A stretch of DNA of 64,000 bases, from NCBI GenBank assembly GCA_948524275.1, contig CAOSLI010000001.1:468304-532303 (forward strand). Reading direction: 5' to 3'. Numbering within the stretch: position 1 is the first letter of the stretch; each line of letters starts with the position of its first letter. Below, one piece after another: positions 1 to 9,633 of this stretch. The translations under genes were made by a program, and so were the position numbers. The notes under the pieces are model-generated. The model was not told the origin of the DNA, ran no database searches, and saw only the letters and a list, made by a program, of their open reading frames with translations. The stretch is from an uncultured Clostridia bacterium (lineage in GTDB: Bacteria; Bacillota; Clostridia; TANB77; CAG-508).

Positions 1-1
1 G

Positions 2-3000
2 TCAGCCTTACAACAAACAAATATTATATTATCAAAATGTAATTTATCTACGATAACTGCAACTGAGGTAGAAGTGTATCTTACAAATACAACTATGGAA
101 CAATTAAATGAGTCTAAAGACAGTATGTGGAATGCTGAAAACGCAATAGATGCAGTGGAAAAAAACTACAATAATGTAGATATGCAAAAATTACTACTTT
201 ATTGCTATCATAGAATTCATTCTATACCAGAATTTATAAAAAATTCTAATTCAGAAGCTAAAGGATTTGAAAAAGATTTATATAGATTAGTAACATCTTT
301 TATTCCATCTAACGAAAATGTCATGGTATATGCAGGTCATTTATCTAAGGATTTTAATAAATTTGAGATTAGTATAGTTAATTCAAAAAACGAACTATAT
401 AATAAACCTATTTCAAATAAAAAGTTAAGATTGGATAGTATGTATAATTCTATAGTTGATGAAATTGAATTAGATGATATAAGTGCAACTCTAGATGACC
501 AAAAGCTAGTCCATTTAATGCAATGCTATATCCATTATAATAGTCTTATAAAAGCAGGGATTACAAAAAATGAAATTATGCGATTTAATGATGAGGATTA
601 TAACGAAAATAGTCGTAAATATTTGGATGACCCTATATATGATGAAACATTTAGAATTCTTAAACGTGAATTGTATTCAATGCCAATAATACGTACTAAC
701 TTAAAAGAAGATAATTTATATGCTATAGCTGCATGTAGATTTTCAGAAGAACTGAACACTTGCATTAGTATGTATAAAATAGATGGAAAATGTAAATATG
801 TTACCATTCCATTTTTAGCACAACGATATAACTTATTAAATTTATTGAGTAATAATATATCTGAGAAAAATATACAAATTGCGTTTGCATCACAAAATGG
901 TACAACCAGCTTTGATTTACAACAGTTTAAATCTGAATGGAAAGAGTCATTAGATATATTAGCAAACATTTATGCCTTTGAACATCCAGCTCAAGCATAT
1001 AATCCTCAACTTTTACATTTCTTTAGTAGAGAATCTGCTATGAAATTATTAGATAGACAAGAAAATAAATGTGAATACTATTTTGCTATGTATCAAGCAG
1101 GCTTAGTTAGTTTTGATCAAATGATAGAATACGAAAAAGCTGTAGACCCAGAATATGATGACATGTATAGAGTAAGATCAGTTATTTTAAAATTAACAAA
1201 TAGTATTTCAGTACCAGAAACGGCTAAGGCAGTTCCACTTAATGAGGTATCTAAAAATCCTGAGAATGAAATTGTTGAAGTACCTCCAATTCGAGAATCA
1301 GATGCAATTGATGTTCTATGTGAACCACAAAATTTTTTCAGTTATACATTAGACGATGATTCTTTATATGAAATGATGAATCCTCAGTTATTCAAATTAT
1401 TTGCATATCATTCTATGGAGCAAATTACACAAAATGGTGAGTTTTCTAATCAAGCAAGGAGAAATATTGATGTAATGGTTAAAAGAGGAACATTTACGCC
1501 AGAAATGATTTTATCATTATACATCTATAATGAGGCTACATTAGATGATTTAGAAAGAACGATAGGAATACAAAAACTAGAAGAATTATATGATGCAGAT
1601 GACTTTATGGATACATATAGAAAACTTAGGATCTTTGATTATGAAAAAGAACTATCTGAAGAGGAAGCACATGAATTAGAAGTATTAAAAGGTGAATATA
1701 GATTTTATACTGAGTTATTTGGAAGATTAGGCTACTTAGGAAATGAAGATAGGGAAGTAGAGTTGCTTGATTATTTAGATGATTTATTAAATGATAAAGA
1801 GGTTTTGAAAGATTTATATAAAGATAAATTATTGTCAATCTATAACTTACATGGATTAAATAAAGAGCTTGGATTAGAACTTTACAAAGAAAATCTTCTA
1901 AGAGATGGAGACCAAAGATATATAGTTCTTCATACTGACGAAAAAATTTCTACAGGTGATTTAATTAGACTTTCAAATTCAGGAAATATAAATGCAGTAG
2001 ATGTATTTAACATGTATATGCAAGGTAAATATCCTCTTGATGTACTAAGAGATTTTACAGAGGGGATTGATAGTGATATTATATTTAATAATGATGATTT
2101 AATAAATAAATCTAGGAAATATGGAATTGTAAAAGATAAAGATGTTATAGAAGATTTCCAAAGATATTTAGCTGCATATCTTGAAATTAAAGGAAAACCT
2201 GATAACGAAATTAGGACAAAGATATATAAAGCTATTGGTGGCAAAAACGCAAAGAATAAAGCTTTGATTGATTTATATAATAAAGGATTAATAAATATAC
2301 AAGACATTGATATTACAAAAGACACTTTGCTTATAGACATGATTAAGCAGGGAGTGCTTTCTGCAGAAGATGAAGAGTTTTTATTTAAAGATACTGAAAA
2401 AGATGGAAAGAAATATTTAAGACTTACAAAAATACTTCCATTCTTAACAGCAGATCAAAGAATAAATATTCTTGCAAGTGTGTATGGAACAGCAGATGAC
2501 ATAGCAACTCCAAGAATTGCTTTCTTGTCTGCATATCTAGAAGAAGCTATAGAGGATAAAAGGACTGCAGGAGAAAAAAGAAAAATAGCTAAAATTCAAA
2601 AAGAAGATGATGAAGAAAGAAAAGTAATATCTAGTGAAAGAACTAAAAATTTATTTGCATTTGGTGAAAAATTCAAAGCATTTAAAGAAATAGATGCAAA
2701 TTACAAACATGAGGTTGCGTCAGGCTCATATGCTATTTATTTTGAAGAATTAGATACAATAGTTCTTGAAGAAATTTATAGAACAACAACTATAGGAAAT
2801 GACTTTTTTGGAACTCAACACGCAACATATATAATTAGAAGAACTGACGAGACTTTAGATTATCTAGGTCTAAACAAAGAAAATGATTTTTATGAGGAAT
2901 TTACAAGAAATTTAATTTATCAAAATTCAAAAGGTGTAAACAGCGTAGATTGGAGCAAACTAATACAGATGAATAGAGATAAAATAAAGGGTGTATCAAA

Positions 3001-3148
3001 ATGTTTGCATACAACTGAGGAAAGGTGGAAAAATACTTTAAGAAAGAAAATGGGATTACAAACACCAGACAAAAAGGAAAAAATAGATAAATGCTTAGCA
3101 AACATTGAAGAAACAATACCACTTGACAATAATGAGCAAGAACTTTAA
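2..3148 (+). CDS. Large protein of unknown function (5' end outside window)
   Basis: The frame is open from base 2 to the TAA at 3146-3148, so the gene begins left of the window; at least 1,048 residues are visible. The first in-window start codon, GTG at 74, is probably internal because the open frame and coding character continue upstream of it. The protein is acidic, rich in Asp, Glu, Lys and Leu, and looks almost entirely helical. It has no signal peptide, membrane segment or metal-binding cluster. A charged, coiled-coil-like stretch of Lys/Glu/Asp lies roughly 200 residues before the C-terminus, followed by a more globular tail. I recognise no family. It sits 39 bp ahead of a second unknown gene on the same strand, so the two may be co-transcribed. 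No zero-frame CGG codon was seen. Confidence 0.8.
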   Translation, partial: SALQQTNIILSKCNLSTITATEVEVYLTNTTMEQLNESKDSMWNAENAIDAVEKNYNNVDMQKLLLYCYHRIHSIPEFIKNSNSEAKGFEKDLYRLVTSFIPSNENVMVYAGHLSKDFNKFEISIVNSKNELYNKPISNKKLRLDSMYNSIVDEIELDDISATLDDQKLVHLMQCYIHYNSLIKAGITKNEIMRFNDEDYNENSRKYLDDPIYDETFRILKRELYSMPIIRTNLKEDNLYAIAACRFSEELNTCISMYKIDGKCKYVTIPFLAQRYNLLNLLSNNISEKNIQIAFASQNGTTSFDLQQFKSEWKESLDILANIYAFEHPAQAYNPQLLHFFSRESAMKLLDRQENKCEYYFAMYQAGLVSFDQMIEYEKAVDPEYDDMYRVRSVILKLTNSISVPETAKAVPLNEVSKNPENEIVEVPPIRESDAIDVLCEPQNFFSYTLDDDSLYEMMNPQLFKLFAYHSMEQITQNGEFSNQARRNIDVMVKRGTFTPEMILSLYIYNEATLDDLERTIGIQKLEELYDADDFMDTYRKLRIFDYEKELSEEEAHELEVLKGEYRFYTELFGRLGYLGNEDREVELLDYLDDLLNDKEVLKDLYKDKLLSIYNLHGLNKELGLELYKENLLRDGDQRYIVLHTDEKISTGDLIRLSNSGNINAVDVFNMYMQGKYPLDVLRDFTEGIDSDIIFNNDDLINKSRKYGIVKDKDVIEDFQRYLAAYLEIKGKPDNEIRTKIYKAIGGKNAKNKALIDLYNKGLINIQDIDITKDTLLIDMIKQGVLSAEDEEFLFKDTEKDGKKYLRLTKILPFLTADQRINILASVYGTADDIATPRIAFLSAYLEEAIEDKRTAGEKRKIAKIQKEDDEERKVISSERTKNLFAFGEKFKAFKEIDANYKHEVASGSYAIYFEELDTIVLEEIYRTTTIGNDFFGTQHATYIIRRTDETLDYLGLNKENDFYEEFTRNLIYQNSKGVNSVDWSKLIQMNRDKIKGVSKCLHTTEERWKNTLRKKMGLQTPDKKEKIDKCLANIEETIPLDNNEQEL

Positions 3149-3187
3149 AATATAGTTAATATAAAGAAAGGAGACAAGCTATTTAAT

Positions 3188-3934
3188 ATGACTTTAAATG
3201 ATGTTATTAGATTATTTGAACTTAATAAAGATAATTTAGATGAAGCATGCAGAATTGATGACTCTGAATTTAAATTTAGTTTTAGTAAAGCTATAAGCAT
3301 TCTAAATAGATTCAAAGAGTTTAATTCAGGTTTTGTGGATAAGAAATGCATAGCTGTAACTAATGGTAATCCGTATATTACGCTAATACTTTGTATGCAA
3401 GCTTTATCACAAAATATTACTCTTACAATAAATGTGCAGGATACTATGATTGCTTTAAATTCAGCAATCATGAAGATATTTAGCACTAATTTTAGAGATG
3501 CTGCTCCAACATTAAAAGAATATATGTCTCCAAGAGAATTTATAAGTTCTGAAGCTGATGATATTGTAGTAATTGATGATAAGACTAAGTTTAATTATTT
3601 AAAGGACGAGCTTGGAATAAAGGTTAGATATATGTCACTTTTAAATGTAGAGCTTTATACAAATTCAGATGATATGGAGTCTCTTACTGATACTATATCT
3701 GATTATTGCAATCAATCTTTTATTAATTTGGATGTTCATAAAGATGAGTCAATAGATGAATTTGTAAGACAGACTAATAAATATGAGGGCGGTAATGTTG
3801 CGCTTATACTGGCTAAAGAACCAGTGTATCAAGCTGATATATATGATAAATTAGATGGAAAGCAAGTATATGTTAATTGCAATCCTTTTGCTAAAATTGA
3901 AGCGGATGTTGCACTTAAAAATTTGCTTAAATAA
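3188..3934 (+). CDS. Unknown protein with weak aldehyde-dehydrogenase-like fold signals
   Basis: A 248-residue soluble protein with a good ribosome binding site (AAAGGAG near 3167) before the ATG at 3188. The alternation of short hydrophobic strands and helices, a segment near residue 58 (TNGNPYITL) and the ending VYVNCNPF loosely recall aldehyde dehydrogenase / glutamyl phosphate reductase folds. No catalytic Cys motif is visible and the protein is half the usual length, so I do not assign a reaction. It follows the large unknown protein and is closed by a hairpin terminator before secA, so these two genes form their own unit. The homology hint is weak. Confidence 0.7.
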   Translation: MTLNDVIRLFELNKDNLDEACRIDDSEFKFSFSKAISILNRFKEFNSGFVDKKCIAVTNGNPYITLILCMQALSQNITLTINVQDTMIALNSAIMKIFSTNFRDAAPTLKEYMSPREFISSEADDIVVIDDKTKFNYLKDELGIKVRYMSLLNVELYTNSDDMESLTDTISDYCNQSFINLDVHKDESIDEFVRQTNKYEGGNVALILAKEPVYQADIYDKLDGKQVYVNCNPFAKIEADVALKNLLK

Positions 3935-3945
3935 TATAGAATAAA

Positions 3946-3985
3946 ATTAAGAATAATACTCACAAGGTAATATTCTTAATTTTTA
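3946..3985 (+). terminator. Rho-independent terminator before secA
   Basis: The arms ATTAAGAATA and TATTCTTAAT, extended inward with one mismatch to about 14 bp, are followed by TTTTTA. It ends the two-gene unit upstream of secA. Confidence 0.75.
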
Positions 3986-4110
3986 CAAATAATTGAATAA
4001 AATTTGTCAAAAATATTGCAAAATGAACTTTAACATGATATAGTACATACGTGTAGTTATAAGCTACATATAAACTATAATATAAAAACATACGGAAAAG
4101 AGGAATTTAG

Positions 4111-6853
4111 ATGAAATTATTTAAATCTTATAGCGAAAAAGAAGTAAAAAGAGTTATGCCTTTAGTTGAAAAAATTAATTCATTAGAACCAGAGATGGAG
4201 AAATTATCTGATGATGAATTAAGAGCAAAGACAAGTTATTTTAAGAAACAATTAGAAGAAGGAAAAACATTAGATGACATACTTCCAGAAAGTTTTGCAG
4301 TGGTTAGAGAAGCATCAAAAAGAGTTTTAGGAATGAGACATTTTGATGTTCAATTAATAGGTGGTATTATTCTTCATCAAGGAAGAATTGCCGAAATGAA
4401 AACTGGTGAAGGTAAAACATTAGTAGCAACCTTACCAGCATACCTTAATGCGCTTACAGGAAAAGGCGTCCATGTAATTACAGTAAATGATTACTTAGCA
4501 AAAAGAGATAGTGAATGGATGGGAAAATTATATACATTCTTAGGACTTACAGTTGGACTAGTAATTAGTGGAATGAAACCAAATGAAAAGCAAGAAGCAT
4601 ATGCATGTGATATTACATATGGTACAAATAACGAATTTGGATTTGATTACTTAAGAGATAACATGGTTGTATATAAGGATCAATTAGTTCAAAGAGAACT
4701 TAGCTATGCAATCGTGGATGAAATCGATAGTATTTTAATAGATGAAGCTAGAACACCACTTATAATTTCAGGACGTGCTAACCAAGCATCTGATATTTAT
4801 AAAAAGGCTGATAGATTTGTAGCAAAATTAGAGTCTAAGACAATTATTGAAGAAGATGTAAAAGATGAAGCTCAAGCAGAAGACAATGAAAAATATGATT
4901 ACATCGTTGACTTAAAAGCAAAAGCTGCAACACTTACTGGAAAAGGTATTGAAAAAGCTGAAAGAGAATTTGGACTAGAAAATTACAATGACATAGAAAA
5001 CTCAGAACTTGTACATGCTGTTAATCAAGCACTTCGTGCACATGGTATAATGAAGAAAGATGTTGATTATATCGTAAAAGATGGGGAAGTGCTAATTGTT
5101 GATGAATTTACAGGACGTATTATGTATGGAAGAAGATATAATAACGGACTTCATCAAGCAATAGAAGCTAAAGAGCATGTTAAAGTTGCTGACGAATCTA
5201 AGACTTTAGCAAATATTACATTCCAAAACTATTTTAGAATGTATGATAAATTATCAGGTATGACTGGTACTGCTATGACAGAAGAAGAAGAATTTGAAGA
5301 AATTTATAGATTAGACGTTATTGAAATTCCTACAAACAAGCCAATGATTAGAAAAGACCATTCAGACATAATTTACAAGAATGAAGATGCTAAGTTTAGA
5401 GCAGTTATTAGAGATATTAAAGAAAGTTATGAAAAAGGTCAACCAGTATTGGTTGGTACAGTTTCTATTAGTAAATCAGAGAAATTAAGCAAAATGCTTG
5501 ATAAAGAAAGAATTCCACATCAAGTATTAAATGCTAAATTTCATGAAAAAGAAGCCGAAATCATTGCTCAAGCTGGTAAATATAAAGCAGTTACAATTGC
5601 TACTAACATGGCAGGACGTGGTACTGATATTATGTTAGGCGGTAATAGTGAATATCTAGCAAAACAAGAAATGAGAAACAAATATACTTATGAAGAAATA
5701 GAAGAAGCTACAGCATTTAATGAGACAGATGATAAGGCTATCTTAGCAAGAAGAGAAGAATTTAGAAACTTAGTTAAAAAGTATGACAAAGGTATAGAAG
5801 ATGAAAGACAAAAGGTTATTGATGTTGGAGGTCTTAAGATTATTGGTACTGAAAGACATGAGTCAAGACGTATTGACAATCAGCTAAGAGGACGTTCTGG
5901 ACGTCAAGGAGACCCAGGAGAATCAAGATTTTATATTGCATTAGATGATGACTTAATGAAGATTTTCGGTGGTAATACTATTACAAAACTATACAATTCA
6001 TTAGGTGTAGACGAAAATATGCCTATTGAAGTTAAAATTCTTTCAAGAGCAGTTGAAAACGCTCAAAAGAAAGTTGAAGGAAGAAACTTTAGTATTAGAA
6101 AGAATGTACTTCAATATGATGATGTAATGAATAGACAAAGATCAAATATATATGAACAAAGAAGAGAAGTTCTTGATGGTGAAAATCTTAAAGATAGCGT
6201 AATTGCTATGATTAAGTCAGTAGCAGAAGAAATAGTTCCTACATATGTAAATGGAAACGAAATAGACAGAAAAGGTTTATCACAAGAAATCTTTGAAGTA
6301 TATGGAATTGAGAGCTTAGATACATTAAAAGATGAAAAATCAGATGTAGAATCTATTATTGCTGAACTTCAAGATAAAGCAGTAGATATTTATGAAGATA
6401 AATGTGAAAGATTTGGTGAATCTTTAAGAGAACTTGAAAGAGTTGTAATGCTTAAGATTGTTGACCAAAAATGGATGGAACACATCGACAACATGGATGA
6501 ACTAAAAAATGGTGTTGGCCTTAGAGCATATGCTCAAAAAGATCCAATAGTTGTTTATAGAGAAGAAGGTTCTAACATGTTTGATCAAATGATATTAGAT
6601 ATCAAGTTTGATGTTGTTAAACTTCTAATGCATGCTAGCAAGAGAGATGAAGGACAATCAAGAAAAGAAACAGCTAAAATTACAGATGCTAAATTACAAG
6701 AACAATCAGCAATAGAATTAGTTGATGGAAAACTATCTCCAAAAGAAGGCGGAATTGATAAGACAATAGTAAATGAAGAGCCTAAAGTTGGAAGAAACGA
6801 CCCATGTCCTTGTCGGTTCGGGAAAAAAGTATAAAAACTGCTGTGGTAAATAG
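4111..6853 (+). CDS. secA: Preprotein translocase ATPase SecA, with +1 frameshift at a CGG codon
   Basis: SecA drives Sec-dependent export by ATP hydrolysis at the SecYEG channel. Visible are Walker A (MKTGEGKT, about residue 98), the DEID-type Walker B (near 206), the preprotein-binding region, the motif [11 protein letters not shown] (about 505), [10 protein letters not shown] (about 595) and the C-terminal zinc tail. Reading straight on, the tail becomes CPCRFGKKV and stops at 6834 after 907 residues. The zero-frame codon at 6814-6816 is CGG. Skipping its C restores [15 protein letters not shown], the standard SecA zinc motif, ending at TAG 6851-6853 (913 residues). Without the shift, half the zinc ligands are lost. 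A hairpin terminator follows. The identification is certain; whether the shift is real recoding or a sequence error is open. Confidence 0.97.
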
Positions 6854-6861
6854 TGTAAAGT

Positions 6862-6889
6862 AAGGCTTTCAAAGAAGCCTTATTTTCTT
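6862..6889 (+). terminator. Terminator after secA
   Basis: The arms AAGGCTT and AAGCCTT around a short loop are followed by TATTTTCTT. It lies just behind the frameshift-restored stop codon of secA. Confidence 0.7.
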
Positions 6890-6923
6890 AAAAAATAATA
6901 TAAAAGAAATAAAGGAGAAATCT

Positions 6924-7557
6924 ATGTTAGATTATATATCAGTTTTATGTCATAGTAGTATAAAAATAAATAGAGGAAAAGTAATATATATAGATCCTTA
7001 TAATATTAATAATAACTATAATGATGCAGATATTATATTTATAACTCACGATCACTATGATCATTATTCAGAAGAAGATATAGGTAAAATAAAAAAAAGA
7101 TAGTACAATAATAGTTGCTCCAATAGATATGAATGAAAAATTATTAAAGTATGGATTTAAAGAAAGTAGTATTATTGTAGTAGAACCAAATAAAAAATAT
7201 ACAGTTGAAAAAATAAATTTTGAGACTATACCTGCATATAACATTAACAAAGAATTTCATCCTAAAGAAAATAATTGGGTTGGATATATTATCGAAATAG
7301 AAGGTATTAAATACTATATTGCTGGTGATACAGATATAGTTGATGAAAATAGAAAAGTAAGATGTGATGTGGCATTTGTTCCAATTGGAGGAACATTTAC
7401 AATGGATTTTAAAGAGGCAGCGACTTTAGTAAACGAAATAAAACCTAAAATTGTGGTTCCTGTTCATTACGGAAGTCTTGTCGGTACAAAACAAGATGCA
7501 GTAGAATTTTCAAAGTTGATAGATTCATTAATAGAGTGTAGAATATTAATGAATTAA
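6924..7557 (+). pseudogene. UlaG-like metallo-beta-lactamase-fold hydrolase, frameshifted in a poly-A run
   Basis: The start ATG at 6924 follows AAAGGAG. The first part (about 58 residues) carries the metal-binding motif THDHYDHYS. The frame then breaks at a run of eight A (7091-7098) and reaches TAG. In the +1 frame the protein continues with AGDTD, a VPIGG segment and VPVHYGS, all typical of small metal-dependent hydrolases, and ends at 7557. Restored, it would be about 210 residues, a normal length. Unlike the other breaks in this window there is no CGG here; the homopolymer suggests an indel, a sequencing error or transcriptional slippage. Recorded as a broken gene, though slippage could make it functional. 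Confidence 0.75.
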
Positions 7558-7573
7558 TATGTTAGCTAAAAAT

Positions 7574-7620
7574 AAAGAAATGTAATGTAGAAAAATTTAG
7601 TTACATTTCTTTGTTAATTT
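7574..7620 (+). terminator. Terminator after the metallo-hydrolase
   Basis: The arms AAAGAAATGTAA and TTACATTTCTTT (12 bp) around a 15-nt loop are followed by a T-rich stretch. Confidence 0.75.
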
Positions 7621-7704
7621 TAATCCAAATTTATTATTAGGTATTGCATAAAATGTAAGAATTTGTTATTATATTATAAAAATAAAATATAATAAGGTAA
7701 AGAA

Positions 7705-8104
7705 TTGCAATATATAACGAATTTAGATAAGGAAAAATTAGGCATATATAAAAATAAATTAATAACTGAAGAAGTTATTTTAACAGATGAACGACTATAT
7801 GAACATATACTATTATTCCACAAAGAAGAATATAAACAGTTGAGACCATATATTAAAAGTATAATTGAAAAACCAGACTATATAGTAGAAGATAATAGAC
7901 ATGAAGATACAATGATATATTTAAAAGAAATTGATGGTATGGGAAAGAATGGTAGGGTTGTTATAAAACTAGCATTAGGACAAGATGATGAGCATAATAA
8001 AAATTCAATAATAACATTAATGAAACTAAATAAAAGAACTTGGAATCAAACTATAAGAAATAGACGGAAAAGTCATATGGAAAAATAAATCTAAAAAATG
8101 CTAG
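7705..8104 (+). CDS. Small nuclease-like protein, with +1 frameshift at CGG
   Basis: The start is TTG at 7705, with weak AAGG spacing before it. The charged protein carries the segments YLKEIDGMGKNGRVVIKLAL and NSIITLMKLNKRTWNQTIRN. This resembles the small phage/barnase-EndoU-like nuclease domains often found as stand-alone genes, but I am not certain. Reading straight, it ends IRNRRKSHMEK at 8088. The zero-frame codon at 8065-8067 is CGG, and skipping its C gives IRNRGKVIWKNKSKKC, ending at TAG 8102-8104 (132 residues). The aromatic/basic ending RGKVIWK fits such domains better than the unshifted tail. This is the least certain of the CGG shift cases because the C-terminus is not strongly conserved. 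Confidence 0.6.
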
Positions 8105-8130
8105 ACAAAAATGAATAAAAGTTGTATAAT
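8102..8130 (+). promoter_or_regulatory. Sigma-A-type promoter of the structured RNA
   Basis: TAGACA (8102-8107) and TATAAT (8125-8130) are separated by 17 bp. The expected start is near 8137. The -35 box overlaps the frameshift-restored stop codon of the preceding gene. Confidence 0.7.
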
Positions 8131-8136
8131 AAAAGT

Positions 8137-8280
8137 ACAATATAAGTAGGTTATCTGAGGTGGACAATAGTGCCATCCACGCACCTTTAAAAGGTCAAAA
8201 GAGATGCAGGACTTGGCACACCTGCCAAATAACCAACGTTAAAAAAGGTAGAGATTTAGGTCTTTACCTTTAATATTTTT
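8137..8280 (+). ncRNA. Unidentified structured small RNA with a predicted loop-loop contact
   Basis: Between a clear promoter and a terminator lies about 140 nt with strong pairing and no reading frame. A closing stem GGTTAT/ATAACC (8149-8154 with 8229-8234) encloses three hairpins: GTGGA/TCCAC (8160-8180), ACCT/AGGT (8183-8195) and GCAGG/CCTGC (8206-8225). The first loop contains GTGCCA (8170-8175) and the third loop TGGCAC (8214-8219), which are perfectly complementary, so a kissing contact is predicted. A terminator hairpin (about 8244-8271) with a T-rich tail follows. I do not recognise a known riboswitch, 6S, SRP or tmRNA. The terminator directly after the fold, before the rhuM remnant, suggests a stand-alone RNA rather than an mRNA leader. 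Confidence 0.65.
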
Positions 8281-8354
8281 TAGCAAAAAGATTGATTCTT
8301 TTATTTATATATGATACAATACAAATGTTCGTAAAAGTAAAAGGAGGTCTTTGG

Positions 8355-8751
8355 ATGGATAATGCAAATGGAGATATTATAATATATCAAACAGATGATG
8401 GATTAACAAAAATAGATGTTAAGATCCAAAATGAAACAGTATGGTTATCTCAACAACAAATGGCGGAATTATTTGGTACTTCAAGAACAAATATTATAGA
8501 ACATATAAATAATATTTATTTAGAAGAAGAATTAGATAAAAATTCAACCTGTCAGAGTTTCCGACAAGTTCAAAAAGAAGGAAATAGAAATGTTTCAAGA
8601 AAAATTCCTTTTTAACCATAAAAGAGCAATAGATAAGGCTAAAACAGAATATAGAAAATATCAGGTAAAAACTCTTAGTCCAGTTGAAAAAGAATATTTA
8701 GAAATGCTAAAAGGTATAAATAGCAAGATTGAAAATGAAGATAAAAAGTAA
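8355..8751 (+). pseudogene. Remnant of a RhuM-family gene (internal deletion)
   Basis: The ATG at 8355 follows a strong AAGGAGGT. The N-terminal 87 residues carry the typical RhuM start (WLSQQQMAELFGTSRTNI) and read to VSRKIPF, stopping at 8615. The typical RhuM C-terminus (FLFNHKRAIDKAKTEYRKYQ) then appears in the +1 frame and runs to 8751. The middle of the family's roughly 330 residues is missing, so an internal deletion joined the two ends out of frame. There is no CGG at the junction. RhuM genes are common accessory genes next to toxin or restriction loci. Confidence 0.8.
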
Positions 8752-8853
8752 GATATACAAAAAATGTTTGACATACAAGTTTTGATATAGTAAGATGTTT
8801 TGAGTAAGACCTATTTAGATTAGGAATATATAAAATATTATATGGAGGAGATT

Positions 8854-9513
8854 ATGAAATTTCTATTAACATCAGGAGGAATATCAAATAAAACCATTGA
8901 AGCTGAACTAAAAATGTTAATTGGTAAAGATTTTAAAGGATTAAATATGTTATTCTGTACTACTGCTTCAAATTATGAAGGTGGTGACATGAATGATTGG
9001 CTAATTGATGATTTGGAAAAATTAAAAAATCTAGGTTTTAAAATAGATATATGTGATATTAATGGAATTAGCAAAGAAAATTTTTTACCAAGATTTGAAT
9101 GGGCGGATGTCTTCTATTTTGAAGGGGGAAATACTCAGTGGCTTAGAAGCTGTATAAGAAATTCAGGATTAGAAGAACATTTATTGAAATTATTAAAAAC
9201 ACGAATTTGGATTGGAGCAAGTGCAGGAAGTTGTGTTTTATGTCCCACGGTTTGTAATTCTTGTCAAGATTTATTTGATGAATATATTGAAGGTTTTCCG
9301 AGCGATGGCTTAGGGTTAGTAGATTTTCAATTTGTTCCACATCTTAATAATGAATATTTTCCAAAGATAAATTTTGAAAATTTGGAAAAGACAAGTAAAA
9401 ATTTGCAAGAAATAGATGGTAAAAAAATATATATTGTTGATGATAATGGTGCGGTCAGTGTAGACAATAAAAATATTAATATTATAAGTGAAGGAAAATG
9501 GTTTGAAATTTAA
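8854..9513 (+). CDS. Peptidase S51-family protein (dipeptidase E-like)
   Basis: A 219-residue cytoplasmic protein of the class I glutamine amidotransferase-like fold. The GASAGS motif (about residue 123) carries the nucleophilic Ser of S51 peptidases, and YFEGGNTQWL (about 90) is the other family signature. Known members cleave Asp-X dipeptides or process cyanophycin; the substrate here cannot be told. I chose ATG 8854 because GGAGGAG lies just before it; an ATG 12 bp upstream lacks a binding site. It is monocistronic, with a hairpin terminator behind it. Confidence 0.85.
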   Translation: MKFLLTSGGISNKTIEAELKMLIGKDFKGLNMLFCTTASNYEGGDMNDWLIDDLEKLKNLGFKIDICDINGISKENFLPRFEWADVFYFEGGNTQWLRSCIRNSGLEEHLLKLLKTRIWIGASAGSCVLCPTVCNSCQDLFDEYIEGFPSDGLGLVDFQFVPHLNNEYFPKINFENLEKTSKNLQEIDGKKIYIVDDNGAVSVDNKNINIISEGKWFEI

Positions 9514-9560
9514 CACCATGAGCAAAGAGTATATAAATTAATCTTAAAATTTTATATAAT

Positions 9561-9590
9561 AAAGGTACTTTTCAAAGAGTACCTTTTATT
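9561..9590 (+). terminator. Terminator after the S51 peptidase
   Basis: The arms AAAGGTACT and AGTACCTTT are followed by TATTGT. Confidence 0.7.
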
Positions 9591-9633
9591 GTATAATAGA
9601 GATATTATTAGAAAATTAAAAAGGAACAAATAA

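Noticed and set aside
7129..7557. Separate 142-residue gene starting at ATG 7129
   Set aside because: No ribosome binding site, and it is the second half of the metallo-hydrolase that begins at 6924.
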